Made by a program: the position numbers and the translations under genes
NCBI RefSeq assembly: GCF_963675165.1
Contig: NC_087391.1
Coordinates: forward strand, 5,240,126 to 5,304,125
DNA length: 64,000 nucleotides
Origin: Halichondria panicea
Lineage: Eukaryota; Porifera; Demospongiae; Suberitida; Halichondriidae
Reading direction: 5' to 3'
The notes under the pieces: generated by a model
Told to the model about the DNA's origin: nothing
Database searches by the model: none
The model's input: the letters and a program-made list of their open reading frames with translations, nothing else
Shown: in pieces, positions 1-11,535 of the stretch
Layout: each line of letters opens with the position of its first letter
How positions within the stretch are numbered: the first letter of the stretch is position 1

Positions 1-311
1 TATATGCACTCTCCTATTGTAATGCCACGCCCCTCCCCTCCCTCTCTCCAGGATTAAGAGCCGGATCCCATATATTGGGAAGAGCAAGTCAGACTAGAGA
101 GAGACACGTACGTACCAGTGCATGGGCAGAGCAATATGTGAACTTACTATAAACTGACTCTTAGCTAGTAGCTTCTAATTAATCACTGTGTAGCCGACTA
201 TCATTGTGTGCATAATTATGTACATTGTATAATGTGTTATAATTATTTACTCCCATTATCTTGTTAAAAATAAATTTAATTTGTTGAATGACTAAAATAG
301 TTCGAATGTAA
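1..311. other. AT-rich 3' flank, no gene seen
   Basis: This stretch lies beyond the stop codon of the tubulin-ligase-like gene. It is AT-rich, with several ATAATTAT-like words around 205-260, and I see no coding exon or structured RNA in it. It probably holds the 3' UTR and downstream flank of the minus-strand gene. Confidence 0.5.
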
Positions 312-2784
312 TTAAAAACACCATGAATGTTCAGTTCGACATTTTTCTTCGTACCACAAGCTCATCATGTGATTAGCATGTGATAGGTCCTCCGTTACTG
401 AGCCGCTGTGTACAGGAGGTGGGTATACTCGTGTGAAGCCTCGTCTGTTGACATGCTCTAGGAAAGCCATTTTGAGGCTGAACGAGACGTCTTGACTCCT
501 ACAGTGGTGGCACAGCGCACACTCCTAGTGGGGGAGAGGAGTGGTTAGTATAGTAGAGCTATGTAATGAGATTTAGGTTAGTCTTGCTGAATAGCTTTCA
601 ACAGTGAAGGCATTAACAGTAACAGTGTTATTATGTTGATTTTAAGCAGCGCTATAGGAGCACACATTAAGTGTAGAAGTTAAGTGTTTTAGCTAAAACA
701 GCTTCACTAAGTAAGCATACAACCTCCCAAACAACTCTCACCTTTTTCTCTGTGCACTGAGCACAGGTTGTGTCCAGACACACTTCCAGAGGTACCTGGA
801 CATCAGCCTCACTAACCAACATGACACTCTCGTACTCTCCATTGTAGCGTATGCCCGAGGTGAGTGGTCGAGCAAGGCCAGTCAGCGAGAGAGTGTTGTA
901 CACCACCTGCTCATACATCAGCCTGTTCTCAGAGAAATGATCAGAGGAGAGGTTTGGAGACATGTTAACCTGTGAGAGAACAGTATCGGATCAGCAGCTA
1001 ATATTATTATAGAGATGCTTACCTCCATTAGCCATACTTTGAATTTGTCATCAATCACAAAATCGAATCTTACCAGCTCAAAAAAATGCCTTTTATAAAA
1101 TAAAAAAAGATACTGCTATGAAACACTGGGTGGCTCAGTAGCTATGGTTACCTGGTCGGCATGGACAGCTTACTGATAATGTTAGGCTCACATCTCAGTA
1201 GCACCTGAAGATATAAAGTCTCATAAACACATCACTACACTAAACTGTATAATTACCTCCTGAATAGCACGATCCACCTGCTCCCACAAGTCATTAGATG
1301 GATGCCCTGAATATCGAATAATTATTAGTGCCGAGTGATTATCGTTAAACCATCAGAAGTTACCTTTTTTCTTCAGGACAACGTTGAGAGCTTCTTTGTT
1401 ACTGAGCGACTGTTTGGTAAGCAAGGAAGCTATCGATTTGACCTGGAGAGAATGACAAGAAAAAAGTTGCCGTTACAGAGTGATTACAACCTAACAAAAC
1501 AATACAGCTAAGCTCTATAATAACAAACACGCAATAATACCCGTATAGTAAGTAATTTTCGCGGGGTAAAAAATTCGTTATTTTTGACCTCGACGAAAAT
1601 TTTACCCAGGCGTTGTTTCCGGAACACATGCAATGCAGTGCAGGCTGAAGCAAACGAACATTTTACTCACGAAATCACCGCTGTTCAAATTTTTTGCCCT
1701 ACGAAAATTACCCGCTATACAAACAGCTTAGTATGACTCACCTCTGAGGGTCGTGTGTACTCGTCATCCACCACGTACTTCTTAACTTTGTGCACATCAA
1801 AAGGTTCGTAATCTTCTGAACAGAATCTACGCATATGGTACAATTAGCGGAGTCTCCTTTAATTAGCGATGCCCCTTACCGCACTAACACCTCTCCACTG
1901 TACGTGTACACCCTGAGGGGATCCACCGAGGTAATGACTGTGTACACACCAATATCAAACTTCCTGCAGGAGAGAAAGAGGAAATGAAATGAGCAGCGAC
2001 AAATAACAAAGTATCCACATACCTTCCATCGATAAGTAAAGGATTTCCAATGAACTGCTGAATAAAAGATCCTTCTCCATGTACATTAACACCTACATAA
2101 TTATGTATGATCGAAAAAACACAAAATTTCATAATCATACGTACTCTTAATATCAGTGACTATTTTTATTCTTCGGTGGTTGTTGTCTTTTTTTATCCAC
2201 AGCTGTTCCGGATGAGCCGTTGCCTCGGTAACAAACTCCTCGGCTTGTTTGGGGAGCTGAAATGCTTTAGGGATGAACTCGAATTTCATTGTAGCTAATT
2301 GAGGCTTGAACGCAAAACAACCAGAGCCGGGGAAATGATTCACCCTTTGATGTGGTTTAAGCCCTGCCCAGAAACTTGTCGGTAGAGAACGGTACGGGTA
2401 TTCGTAAGACCACAGTACATCCCAACTGTCTCGTTGGCCGCCCTGTACGTAACCTAGTCGACGAAATACACTTATCACATGACTCAAGGGTTGCTCCTGT
2501 TCGGATGGAAATAATTAATTACTAGAAATAAACGGATAATGGAAGGCACTTACTGTTTTGTGGTAGATCCAGAAAACAGGAGGTTTATCGTCAGTGGTGT
2601 GTGTTTGGGTGGGGGTGGTCTTGGGGTCAGAGGTCGTTTGTTTGATCACGGAGACGTTCAGTAACAGTGCGGCAGTGATGATGAGTAGTACGGTGAGACA
2701 GGTGGCTAATCGATTCCGTAGCAACTGCTTGCACATGAACAGGAGGTAGTGTAACAGCTTGTTGTGACTTCGGCTCAGATCCAT
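312..2784 (-). CDS. Tubulin-tyrosine-ligase-like protein, TTLL15 type
   Basis: A multi-exon gene of the TTL/TTLL ATP-grasp family, whose members add tyrosine, glutamate or glycine to tubulin tails. Exon 1 (about 2557-2784) starts at ATG 2784 and encodes a short cytosolic N-terminus, a hydrophobic membrane segment (roughly residues 27-45) and a linker. Later exons carry LGYVQGG and the family block PLLIDGRKFDIGVYT (the GR/KF junction is spliced near 1963). The exon at 312-534 finishes the protein: a cysteine cluster (CALCHHC), then VYPPPV and a tail ending KCRTEHSWCF before the stop at 312-314. An N-terminal membrane anchor plus this tail is typical of nematode TTLL-15-like proteins. Two usually conserved positions deviate: HRRIKI where many members have HRGI, and DIGVY where active ligases often have DLRxY. 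Activity is therefore uncertain. One palindromic repeat lies in an intron (1540-1720). Confidence 0.85.
1540..1720. repeat. Palindromic element, family C (copy 1, intronic)
   Basis: The left arm begins CCGTATAGTAAGTAATTTTC and the right arm ends with its inverse, ACGAAAATTACCCGCTATAC. The arms are about 35 bp, again with GGGGTAAAAAATTCG next to them. The same ends recur at 60851-61042 and 61831-62040, with a single-arm fragment at 45191-45240. There is no coding capacity, so this is a MITE-like non-autonomous element in an intron of the tubulin-ligase-like gene. Confidence 0.8.
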
Positions 2785-3207
2785 TGTACGCCTCTACATG
2801 TACCAGTAGAAACAAAAGCAATTTATAATATTATGGAAACAATAAAACAATAGATACCAAGTCCTCATGAAACATGCATATACCATAGTTACAGTTTTAC
2901 CTACAGTTACCTGGACTGCAGCACGTACTGCACCACTGACTCTTTGGGACTTTAGCTGTGCTCCAGCCCTAGCCCTGTACGTACTTCTTCAGTTAATTAA
3001 TTATCCAACCTCAGATGAGGAGGCGTTGAGGTTACACCACATGTACCCACATCCTGTGGTTGACTGTGCATCCGGTATCACATGTATAATTGAATAACAT
3101 TGTAAACAAGCTGACTCAACTATTAAGACCTTAAAGTGTACATCACAGGTCAGCTAAATTCTAGCTTCATGGACCTGCAATATTAGAGTTGAAATAAGTC
3201 AAGAGAG
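2785..3207. promoter_or_regulatory. Divergent intergenic region, ligase-like / F-box genes
   Basis: These 423 bp separate two genes that start in opposite directions. Both promoters and both 5' UTRs must lie here. I see no TATA-like element at a fixed place and no RNA gene. The assignment as regulatory rests on position only. Confidence 0.45.
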
Positions 3208-4698
3208 ATGGACTTCTATACCCTGCTCCCCCCAGAGATAGCCCTTGTGATAGCCCTTCACCTGGACCTGGGAAGCATTGCCTGCTGTCTGCTAGTATGT
3301 AGGCAATGGAACAATGTACTGAGTAGCCTCGAGCCATACTGGAGGCAAGCATGTACTAAACTGGGCCTCTCAGACAACCTTATGGAGCACCTAGTTGATC
3401 GATATGACAGCACAAAGAGAGTTGCATTTGCAGCTGACAGACAACGAAGGATACTATTGGAGTCTCCTTATGTTTCTACCAGTGTTACTGCAGGGTACCC
3501 GTACAACGTACATTATGTGTGCAACTCGGTCAAGGACAACATACTAGTTGGTACAGTGTATAAAGACTTCAAGCCGTGTGGAATTGTGATCAAAGCGATC
3601 GGGCGAACGTCTGTCAGTAAAACTGTCATTAATCCAAAGTTTTCTATGATAGCTGAAAACAGAACTTACTGGACTCGTATAGTGTCCAATACTCTTGTTC
3701 ATGTAACTGCAAGTGGCTTGTGGAGCATCTATGATCTCAATCGTAATGGAGTCCTGCTTGTGCAGTGGAGAGGAGCTGCCATTTTCGACTCTGAAGTAAA
3801 GATCGCAATTTGCGAGACTTGTCACAGCATTTGCACAGCCAAACTTGTCAGTAGTCATTCTTTACCTGCATATTGGGACCTGCGTGTAATTTCACCGAGT
3901 ACGAACATTGATGCACAAAACAGTCAACCCACAACTCTGAGATTCAAAGTTGAAGCAGAGACACATTGCTCAAGAGTGAAACAGACAACAAAATATAAGA
4001 AATCAGTTCTCATTTTTCCTCTGACCACTCGGACAAACTCAAGAGGAGCTTGCACACAACACTCTGTTTTGCTGCAATGTGGAAGAACTGTCTATAGTTA
4101 CAAATTGTTTGGAGATGATCAAGACTCGAATAGTGATAAACTGTCGTACTCACCAAAGTACAACTTGTCAGTAAACGTTGAAACTGATGCAGTACAGCAC
4201 AAGAACTGCGGCTTGAGTACTGAGATAGTTTTATCTAAAAACCAGGAGCTGCTTGGAATGGTGTTTCAATCGCAGCTAATCATTTGGGAGAAAAGAACTT
4301 CAAAGTTACTGAGTGTGGCTGATATTGAACTGGAGACATACGCCCATGAACAAATACAGCTGGTAGCGCTGGGTAGAGTGTACTCGCTTATCGGCCTAGA
4401 GTTTGCCACATCTCTACTCGTTATTGTAACAAGTACTGGTCAAATTGTTCGTGAATTCTCCGACTTTGCCGAGCGTCACATCCCTCTTGTACCACCATAC
4501 ATTGAATATCTTGGGGCCCTCCAGGACAGCTGGTTATCTGATGTGACGCATACACCCACCTCCGCACTACCCACCCTCGTGTATTGGAACAAGACCAACA
4601 GAACAGTCGAGGGAATATCGTTTGGTCGAGATTCTGAGGGGAGAGTTGGTGAAGAGATTGTGTCTACTCAACGAAGAGCATGGTGGAAGTTTTGGTGA
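3208..4698 (+). CDS. F-box protein with large C-terminal repeat-like region, single exon
   Basis: One uninterrupted 496-residue reading frame. Residues 5-50 form an F-box: LLPPEIALVIALHLDL, then a run of hydrophobics, CRQWNNVL and a tryptophan (YWRQ). The F-box is the Skp1-binding module of SCF ubiquitin ligases, so the protein is probably a substrate receptor. The remaining 430 residues have alternating hydrophobic strands with motifs such as LWSIYDLNR, LIIWEKR and LVYWNK. These suggest a beta-propeller (WD-like), but the repeats are too degenerate for me to count blades. The protein ends in RRAWWKFW. It is the only long gene here without introns, so it could descend from a retrocopy, although small intronless genes also occur naturally. 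I do not recognise a specific orthologue. Confidence 0.78.
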   Translation: MDFYTLLPPEIALVIALHLDLGSIACCLLVCRQWNNVLSSLEPYWRQACTKLGLSDNLMEHLVDRYDSTKRVAFAADRQRRILLESPYVSTSVTAGYPYNVHYVCNSVKDNILVGTVYKDFKPCGIVIKAIGRTSVSKTVINPKFSMIAENRTYWTRIVSNTLVHVTASGLWSIYDLNRNGVLLVQWRGAAIFDSEVKIAICETCHSICTAKLVSSHSLPAYWDLRVISPSTNIDAQNSQPTTLRFKVEAETHCSRVKQTTKYKKSVLIFPLTTRTNSRGACTQHSVLLQCGRTVYSYKLFGDDQDSNSDKLSYSPKYNLSVNVETDAVQHKNCGLSTEIVLSKNQELLGMVFQSQLIIWEKRTSKLLSVADIELETYAHEQIQLVALGRVYSLIGLEFATSLLVIVTSTGQIVREFSDFAERHIPLVPPYIEYLGALQDSWLSDVTHTPTSALPTLVYWNKTNRTVEGISFGRDSEGRVGEEIVSTQRRAWWKFW

Positions 4699-4910
4699 AC
4701 TGTGATTCTGTTGTTATTATGTGTGTGTATGGGAATTAAACCAGTTGTTGTGGTCTGTTACATCATATTGTCGATCATGCATATATCTAATTATACATTC
4801 TGATCGTGGTATATGTACTGTGAGATAATGTTCTATATATAGCTCCCCTACTAAAAATGACTTGCAAGGTCTTGCATGCTTCATGCATGTATTGACAAGA
4901 AGTAGTAAGG

Positions 4911-4940
4911 ATCTTGACATGAAAAGAATCATGTCAAGAT
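4911..4940. repeat. Short perfect hairpin
   Basis: The arms ATCTTGACATG (4911-4921) and CATGTCAAGAT (4930-4940) are perfect inverted repeats with an 8-nt loop. The hairpin sits inside a stretch rich in CTTGCATG / CATGCAAG words. Confidence 0.75.
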
Positions 4941-4988
4941 TCTTGCCAATTCCATACATGCTTGTTGCAAGTGCACACATGCAAGGGT

Positions 4989-5300
4989 ACTTCAAATGTT
5001 CAGGCAAGACTCTTACTCTGATTCTTCTCAATTTCTTGCATGGATATGACAAGCTGTAACATAAGGTTACTTCAAGTGTTAAGGCAAGACTCTTACTCTG
5101 ATTCTTCTCAATTTCTTGCATGTATATGACAAGCTGTAACATAAGGTTACTTCAAGTGTTCAGGCAAGACTCTTACCCTGATTCTTCTCAATTTCTTGCA
5201 TGTATATGACAAGCTGTAACATAAGGTTACTTCAAGTGTTCAGGCAAGACTCTTACACTGATTCTTGTCGATTCCTGTCATGGATATGACAAGTGTGTAC
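4989..5300 (+). repeat. 80-bp tandem repeat, about 3.9 copies
   Basis: Units start with ACTTCAA(A/G)TGTT at 4989, 5069, 5149 and 5229, an exact 80-bp period. The first three copies are almost identical and the fourth is diverged and incomplete. Each contains GCAAGACTCTTAC and ATATGACAAG. It is noncoding; the small open frames across it are chance. Confidence 0.9.
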
Positions 5301-5778
5301 ATATAAGTAAGGTAATTATAACGAGTGTGGGTGCTACCCAATATACATAGTGCTGGCTATACAACTGTTACTCAATACTCCCCCAGCGTTAAATTTTAAT
5401 GATGGAACTGGCATTATACATTTGTACAAAGTCATGGTACCATTAAAATGAAATTGATTGTAGTACCATACTTAAAACATGATTGGTGGTACCACATATA
5501 ATGATTAAATGAAAATGATTGCAGTACTATAGTGTTAACCCGGCCAGACTTAAAAATGAAATGACCAAGGTTCAAATGTTATGTTGCAGTTCACTGCCGG
5601 AATTACTCCCCCAATTTTTGCTATGTATTCGAATACAACTTCTTGGTTGAGAATAGAAAAGAACTGGAGCTGATGCATCCCTCAGATACTTTCTATAGTG
5701 GGTCCGTGTTCTTGATGGAGTAGCCATTGCTGATCGACATCGACATTAGCTTGTAGCTAGCAACACATTAATTGGCAT

Positions 5779-5836
5779 GTGCACTATTTAGAATACTCAC
5801 GTGACAAGTCCATGCTTGGGGTGCACTATTTAGAAT
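5779..5836 (+). promoter_or_regulatory. Duplicated promoter-proximal motif of the BEN gene
   Basis: GTGCACTATTTAGAAT occurs at 5779 and again at 5821, 42 bp apart. Each copy is followed by a CACGTG- or CACATG-like E-box. The pair lies 110-167 bp upstream of the BEN-gene ATG. The regulatory role is inferred from position and duplication. Confidence 0.4.
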
Positions 5837-5945
5837 GCGCACATGTCAATTATAGTCAGAGTCTGGAGTATAGTATAGTATAGTACTAGCTAGCTAGCTG
5901 CGTGCAGACCATCTCTAGCTCTATCATCTCTATCACTCAACCAAC

Positions 5946-7397
5946 ATGGACTCCATGGACTCAAGCTCCGATTTTACAAGCGAGGCTGAAATAGATGAAA
6001 TAGACTCTGTATCTCAGTCTCCACCAGCCTTCTCACCTCCAGCAGACCCATCTATCGGGAATATAAGGCCCAAGAGATCACAAAAACCTTCAACTAAACT
6101 AAGAAATAATGCTGAAAACATCAAGGCAGCACTTTTAGATCTGTCAAGTAAGTTTAGTAACCAATTTTGCAGATATAATTATAGTCAGCTATTGTGCATG
6201 GTAATTACTGTAGTATCCTCATTCAGGGGTTGCTATTGTGAGGTGCACAAGGCCCAACTTAGTGAGCTGTCAACGGAGGGTGGTGAAGCACTCACTCTAG
6301 AGCATCTGAAGAAGAGTAGCAAGTTGATGCTGAGATACAAGCGGAAAGACTACGCTGTTCAATTTGTTCACTTCAAAGGTACGTATTTACTTGCTAATGT
6401 ATGTAGTTTATGTGTCCTCTTCCTCTCAGATAATTATGACAAGGAGAATAAAGATAAGAATGGGCCGAGAAAACAGAAGCGTCAACAGGAAAAAGAGGTA
6501 GAAGGCCTGCCAAGGCAAAAGGACACGTCAAAAGCGACGCTTGGTATTCTCACGAACGCTCTGAAGAAGCGAAAAACAGTTGAAACAGTGGACTCAACTG
6601 CCGTTCTTAGTGACAAGGTGATACGGGCATAGGAAAAGGGTTACTCAGTTGCATGCAATACTACCAACCATTCACTTCAGGCTAGGAAAGAGCAAACTAT
6701 AGGAATCTTGGTATCATTTTGACGCTTAAGCATTACTCTATTTGACTCTATTTGATAAAAACACCATTTGATACTAAGGGCTATGCCCTATCACCTATTT
6801 TTCTAGTTTTAAAGTCTTGTAGCATGATTTGATGATGGCGTTTTATTTTTCAGGATACTAAATTTGAACGGGTAGAGAAACCCTTGTGTGAGGTGATACT
6901 AGCGAGGATCGACCGGATGGAGAACACACTATCTGAGCTAGTGGCACTCTTGAAGTCCCGTCCACAATCTGTAGAAGATGCAAGTGTGGCAGTAAAGCGT
7001 GAAACGTCTGATGAAATTGTAAGTGTACGTACTATTAGCATGACACAATTATGTTCATGTGCACACCATTATAATTATGGTACTATTATATTATAATTAT
7101 GGTACTCTTTCCCCGCAGATAAACGGTCGGAATGTAATGCGTGTACCAGCAAGGGATGCGTATGCATTTGCCCTCTTGCTCATGGATGCTCTGTTTTCAA
7201 GGGAGGAGCTGTCCGGATGTCTACTATACAAGTCAGACAAGAGCAAGAAACCTGGTCTGGATGGGGAAAGGGTCCAACAAATGATGATGCTGGTGGAGAG
7301 GAGGTTTGGCGCGGAAGGCTGGAATGATAAAACTTTAATAGCAAAGGCAAACCAGAAGTGCCGGGATTCTAAACCCATCGTTATTAAGGAGGACTGA
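5946..7397 (+). CDS. BEN-domain protein
   Basis: A five-exon gene. It starts at ATG 5946 with an acidic, serine-rich N-terminus (MDSMDSSSDFTSEAEID). The exons are about 5946-6147, 6213-6378, 6429-6617, 6855-7018 and 7119-7397. A reading of exon 2 from TAG|6213 keeps the phase; the alternative CAG at 6226 does not. A middle basic segment (RKQKRQQEKEVEG) may be a nuclear localisation signal. The last exon is a BEN-like fold: ARDAYAFALLLMDALFSREEL, then a lysine-rich loop, LDGERVQQMMMLVERRFG and a terminal KCRD. BEN domains bind DNA or chromatin partners and often act in repression. No other domain is visible. The gene is flanked on both sides by CTTGCATG-rich repeats. The domain call rests on pattern recognition only. 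Confidence 0.68.
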
Positions 7398-7927
7398 TGC
7401 GCGCTCGTTCATTCTGTTTATGTTTTATATCATTAGAGATTGCAAGTTTCTGAAAAGTTACTCGAGTTCCCTTTGCATGTTTCTCACATGATCCACTGAA
7501 ATTCATGCGTGTTTCTTACCTAGCCCTTGCATGATTCTTTGACTATAAAGGCATAAGTTTCAGGTGTGTTTCTTGCAATTGTAATGCATGAGCCTTACAT
7601 GAATCTTGTATAAGATTCATGCAGAGTATCTTGCATGGAGCTTGCACCAAAATCATGAAATGAATCTTGTGAATGAACTTGTCAGGATCATACCATTGTC
7701 ATGGCAATAATCTTAGCAAGAGCATGTCAAGAACTTCTAATAGGGTCGGCTACAATATCTTGTTCATTTTTATTATGTTTATGATACCACGGCACAATTT
7801 ATATTTGCACTTTTTATCATGAAAAACTTTCAAGAAAAAACACTATTTTGTTCAGCCATAAAAATGATTGATACATACTGTTCATAATAATGTACTTATA
7901 TAAAGCAGTTCTTGCGTGGTCTGCTCT
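7398..7927. other. Convergent intergenic region, CTTGCATG-rich
   Basis: This lies between the BEN gene and the carboxypeptidase gene, which converge. From about 7440 to 7740 it contains many degenerate copies of CTTGCATG, CATGAATCTTG and CTTGTCA in both orientations. They resemble the words upstream of the BEN gene (4860-5300). No coding exon is seen; the remainder is presumably 3' UTR. Confidence 0.55.
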
Positions 7928-10900
7928 CTAGAGGGGCTGGTTGCTAAGGAACCTTTGGAACATGGCCAAAGCTTGCTTGGGGCGATACTGGGGCACCTGC
8001 ACATGTACAGAAAAAGATACAGTCAATATAATAAATTAATGTAGTTTTCTTTAGAATCGATATAGTGAACGTAATATTATAAGGGGGGATGGTTAACTAT
8101 AGAATGGATCTCTCGATATATCACACTATTAGCTTTTATTAGCTGTTTGTGTAGCAGGTATAGTGTTGAGGCTACTGTGCTGGCAGTGCTGCACTCACCA
8201 TATGTCCTGAGCCCTTGACTGTCACAAACTGGAAGTCATTGGTATCGTACTTAGTGACATAGCCCGCCACCTGATCGTCCACCATCCATGGCCTCCAGCC
8301 CTCCTTCACACCAAAGCCAAGACCTGACGTCCATTGCTGTGAGGGTGTGTGTGTGGGGGGGGGGGAAAGTTAGGGTTGAGTGAGTCATACTGCCGCACAT
8401 TTAGGCTACTAAACAGTGTACATTAATTGCAGGGGAAGATTTATAGTTGTTCAGGAAGGAATCTGCTTTTTATCCTCACAATTTGGTTCTAATATTCAAT
8501 TTGGCATATGCGTAATAGTTTAACGAGGAGAGGGTCGGGGGATTACCCCTCCTTGCCACCCTGGATCTGCTCAATTGTAATACAGCTGTGTGTTGTACCT
8601 CATTTCCGATGAAAGGGACACATCCGTCCACGTCTCCATTGAAGATCATTGTCCGGTAGGTTTTACTGAGTGTGAGGAAGAAACAGTAATCACTATAATA
8701 ATACTGTTCAAACTGCTTAGCATTACAAACATAGTGGTACACGTAGTGCTATACACTACACAATGAGCCCGTTAGCCTACACGGACGGAGGCTCACATGA
8801 GTGTCGGGTATATGGGCAGGAGGGAGCCGGTGTTGGCCATGTAGTGGAGCTTCTGTTGGTCACAGATCCTCCAGCCTCCAATTTCAGCCTTGGACTTGAC
8901 GTGAATGGCCTTTCTCACCTGGGGAGAGGAAAGAAAGAGTGTGAAAAGTCACATCTATGTCAGAAATGGATCATTGATACTAACTGTTGAAAAATGTTCA
9001 ACTACATCCCACCCCCTTTATTATGGCTCGGGGACTCTTTCAGTCGCTATAACGTAAGTTACATGCATCCAATTTCAATGATTTTCTGATTTTCTGAAAG
9101 CTTAGAATGAGACCTTTTAAATAGTGCCATCAATGTTCATATTTGGGAGATTGTCAATTTCGGCCAAATACCATGGTCCAAGGGCGAAAAAATTACAAAT
9201 TATAGTCCGAATCAAATTAGGATTTAAACACACCATTTGAAAGGTATTTTTCTAAGCTTTCAGAAAATCAGAAAATTGTTGAAATCGGATCAATGATACC
9301 AAAGTTATGGCTGTTGAAGGATCACTACACCTCCCCCTGGATTACTAGTAGTAGTACAATTATACATCAACGTACTGCTTCATTGTCCAAGTACTTTGAC
9401 TCGACGTGATCATCAATGCACCCGTCAGGACCATAGTATCGAGAGGGGTCCTCCAGATAAGACACCAGGTGATCCTTAATAGGGTTACTGTGTATGTGTG
9501 GGGACGCAGAAATATTAAAAATTGAGTCTTTTGATCTTTTGAATGTATTGTACCAAGAAATGCATGAAGGCAACACTTAGGCGCATGAAGTAATTGCATG
9601 AGTGTGCATTTTGACTACTAGGGTCAGTGTACCTGGCTCTGGATACAGATTGCAGGTTGCTGAAACAGGGCGAGTAAATATCGTAGATGTTAACTTTTCC
9701 AATCATCATAGACATTTCATTTATCTTGTCCGAGCAAGCCTCGCTGTATGTGCGTGTGCATTCACTATGGACATCACATGAGTGGGGTATTTAGACTTAC
9801 TCTAGTTTCGAGAAGTCGCCACAAGTTTTCATAATTTCATCGTACAGTTCCTGAGGGAGTAAAGAATAATTGTCAACAAAAGTCAGCAACAGTAACTATG
9901 CAACTCACGTCAGGAAACAACGCATGGCCATGGTAAAAGTCGATATGGATCTTTATGCCCGTCTGATGACCACACCCACCAACAAGGTTACCCACACAGC
10001 CGTTACCAACCTACAAACACAAAAATTATTTAATTGACATTTGCTTTCAAAGAGCTTTAAGTGATGAAATTGAACAATCCAAACTAAAGTTCAAATATAG
10101 AGCATCAAAGTACAGTTAGAGCTCACCATGAAACCCTTGAGATTGATGACCTGATTAGCAGGGACCTTCTCGTTCATGAGTCGTATCGTATTCACCAGAG
10201 TGGGCACGTAGATGCCAGCATAGGACTCACCACTGCAGCCCGAGATAATAACGAGATTACATAACTATTATTATATTTCTGGAGGAAATTTAAATTAATG
10301 GAAGGGGAACTCACGCCACAAAGAATTCGTGATTCTTGAACTCTGGGTAGCTGTTGAAAAAGTTGACAAGGAAGTGGTAGTTGTCCAGAGCCGTCTGATT
10401 ATCATCGATGATGTAATCTTTGGGATTGTCGGAATAAGAGAAGCCCACTCCAGCGGGTGACTCCACTGTGTGTGTGTGTGTGGGGGTGTGTGTGTGGGAG
10501 GGTGTGTGTATGGGCAGGTGTGTGTGTGTGGGCGGTTAATTTAATTTATCGAAACTAAACAGCTTTCATTCACCATATATGGGCATTGTTTGTTACAGCA
10601 TCATGACAGTATTTGGCAATAGTCAAGAGAGATGATGACTTACAAAACATAACATTGGCAATCTTTGCCCAGGTGTAGGGATTGTAGATGAGGTCAGGTA
10701 GGGTCAGATTGTCAGCTGAGGTACGGTTGAAATGAAGTGGTCCCTGCTCGTTAAGATATCCGTCCAATGAGCTGCAGCCTGGGCCGCCATTCTGGAGACG
10801 TCAGGTGGTAAGCAACATCACATGACTCGCTATTATAATAATAATGATTGCACTATCATAAGATTGGGAGAGTCATATGATCTACCAAAGTACACCTAAT

Positions 10901-11361
10901 GACTATGAATATCTCTCACAGGAAAAAAAATGTGCACACAGTATAATTATAGCTAATACAGCTAGCAAGCTAAACGACTTATTTTTATACCATTGATCTA
11001 AAAAAATTATTCGCCAATAGCCGAAAATAAGTGGTGATGGGTAGTAGTGCAGGTACATGAATAATCTATGATTAAACTTACCAGCCATAGGACGATGGGG
11101 TCGTTCATTGGATCATTCTCACTCTCCACCAACCTGCAGCAGCATACATACACACACTGCATAAATGAGCTCACTACTGACGTACCAGTAGTGCAGGTTC
11201 TTGCCACTGGTCTGGTCCAACTTGATATAGCCACTGTACTGCTTGGAGGGGAGAGCACCCTTCCAGCCTGGTAGGGACTGTATGAGATGCTCGGGAATTG
11301 CTCCCAGTGCGGGGCTAGCTACCAACGCCAACAGCAAAATGCTCAGAGAAGAGAGACCCAT
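7928..11361 (-). CDS. Serine carboxypeptidase (peptidase family S10, cathepsin A-like)
   Basis: A secreted or lysosomal serine carboxypeptidase that removes C-terminal residues from peptides. It starts at ATG 11361 with a clear signal peptide ([15 protein letters not shown]...). Spliced exons give the ordered family landmarks: [15 protein letters not shown] (oxyanion region, exon near 10755-10790), [11 protein letters not shown] (near 10440), catalytic-serine motif [10 protein letters not shown] (near 10240), the catalytic-aspartate region [11 protein letters not shown] (near 8620), and GSGHMVPQYRP with the catalytic histidine (near 8200). The protein ends in FLSNQPL at 7928. All three triad residues are present, so the enzyme should be active. 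Introns are short, and two exons (acceptors near 10468 and 8341) follow (CA)n tracts. It is head-to-head with the CatSper subunit gene, 174 bp apart. Confidence 0.95.
9030..9323. repeat. Palindromic element, family A (copy 1, intronic)
   Basis: It begins GGACTCTTTCAGTCGCTATAA and ends AAAGTTATGGCTGTTGAAGG. The two halves are inverted repeats around TTTTCTGAAAGCTTAG / CTAAGCTTTCAGAAAATC. The centre has ATACCATGGTCCAAGGGCGA. It lies in an intron of the carboxypeptidase gene. Other copies are near 19411, 28954, 43191 and 58617. Confidence 0.85.
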
Positions 11362-11535
11362 CTTTTACGGTCCAAGGATACTATACAAATGTATATGAAT
11401 CATGTGATGGCTTGTTAAAATGTGGTGTTAATCATTATTGCTGAGCTAGCTGCTCTGCAGAAAAGTGGGTGGATCTCATATTATGCAATAGTGACGCGTT
11501 TGTGCAGCTGGAAGAAGTCGTGCATTCCTTCAAAA
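11362..11535. promoter_or_regulatory. Candidate bidirectional promoter, carboxypeptidase / CatSper subunit
   Basis: Only 174 bp separate the two start codons, which face away from each other. Any core promoters must share or overlap this segment. I see no X-box here. The regulatory role is inferred from geometry. Confidence 0.5.

Larger units (their letters stand above)
4699..5945. other. Intergenic region with repeats, no gene
   Basis: It holds a hairpin at 4911-4940, an 80-bp tandem array at 4989-5300, AT-rich unique-looking sequence, and a duplicated motif (GTGCACTATTTAGAAT at 5779 and 5821) just before the BEN gene. No reading frame here looks coding. Confidence 0.6.

Noticed and set aside
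2867-3097. Small plus-strand frame of 76 residues before the F-box gene
   Set aside because: No homology that I recognise, and it lies in the divergent gap; most likely chance.
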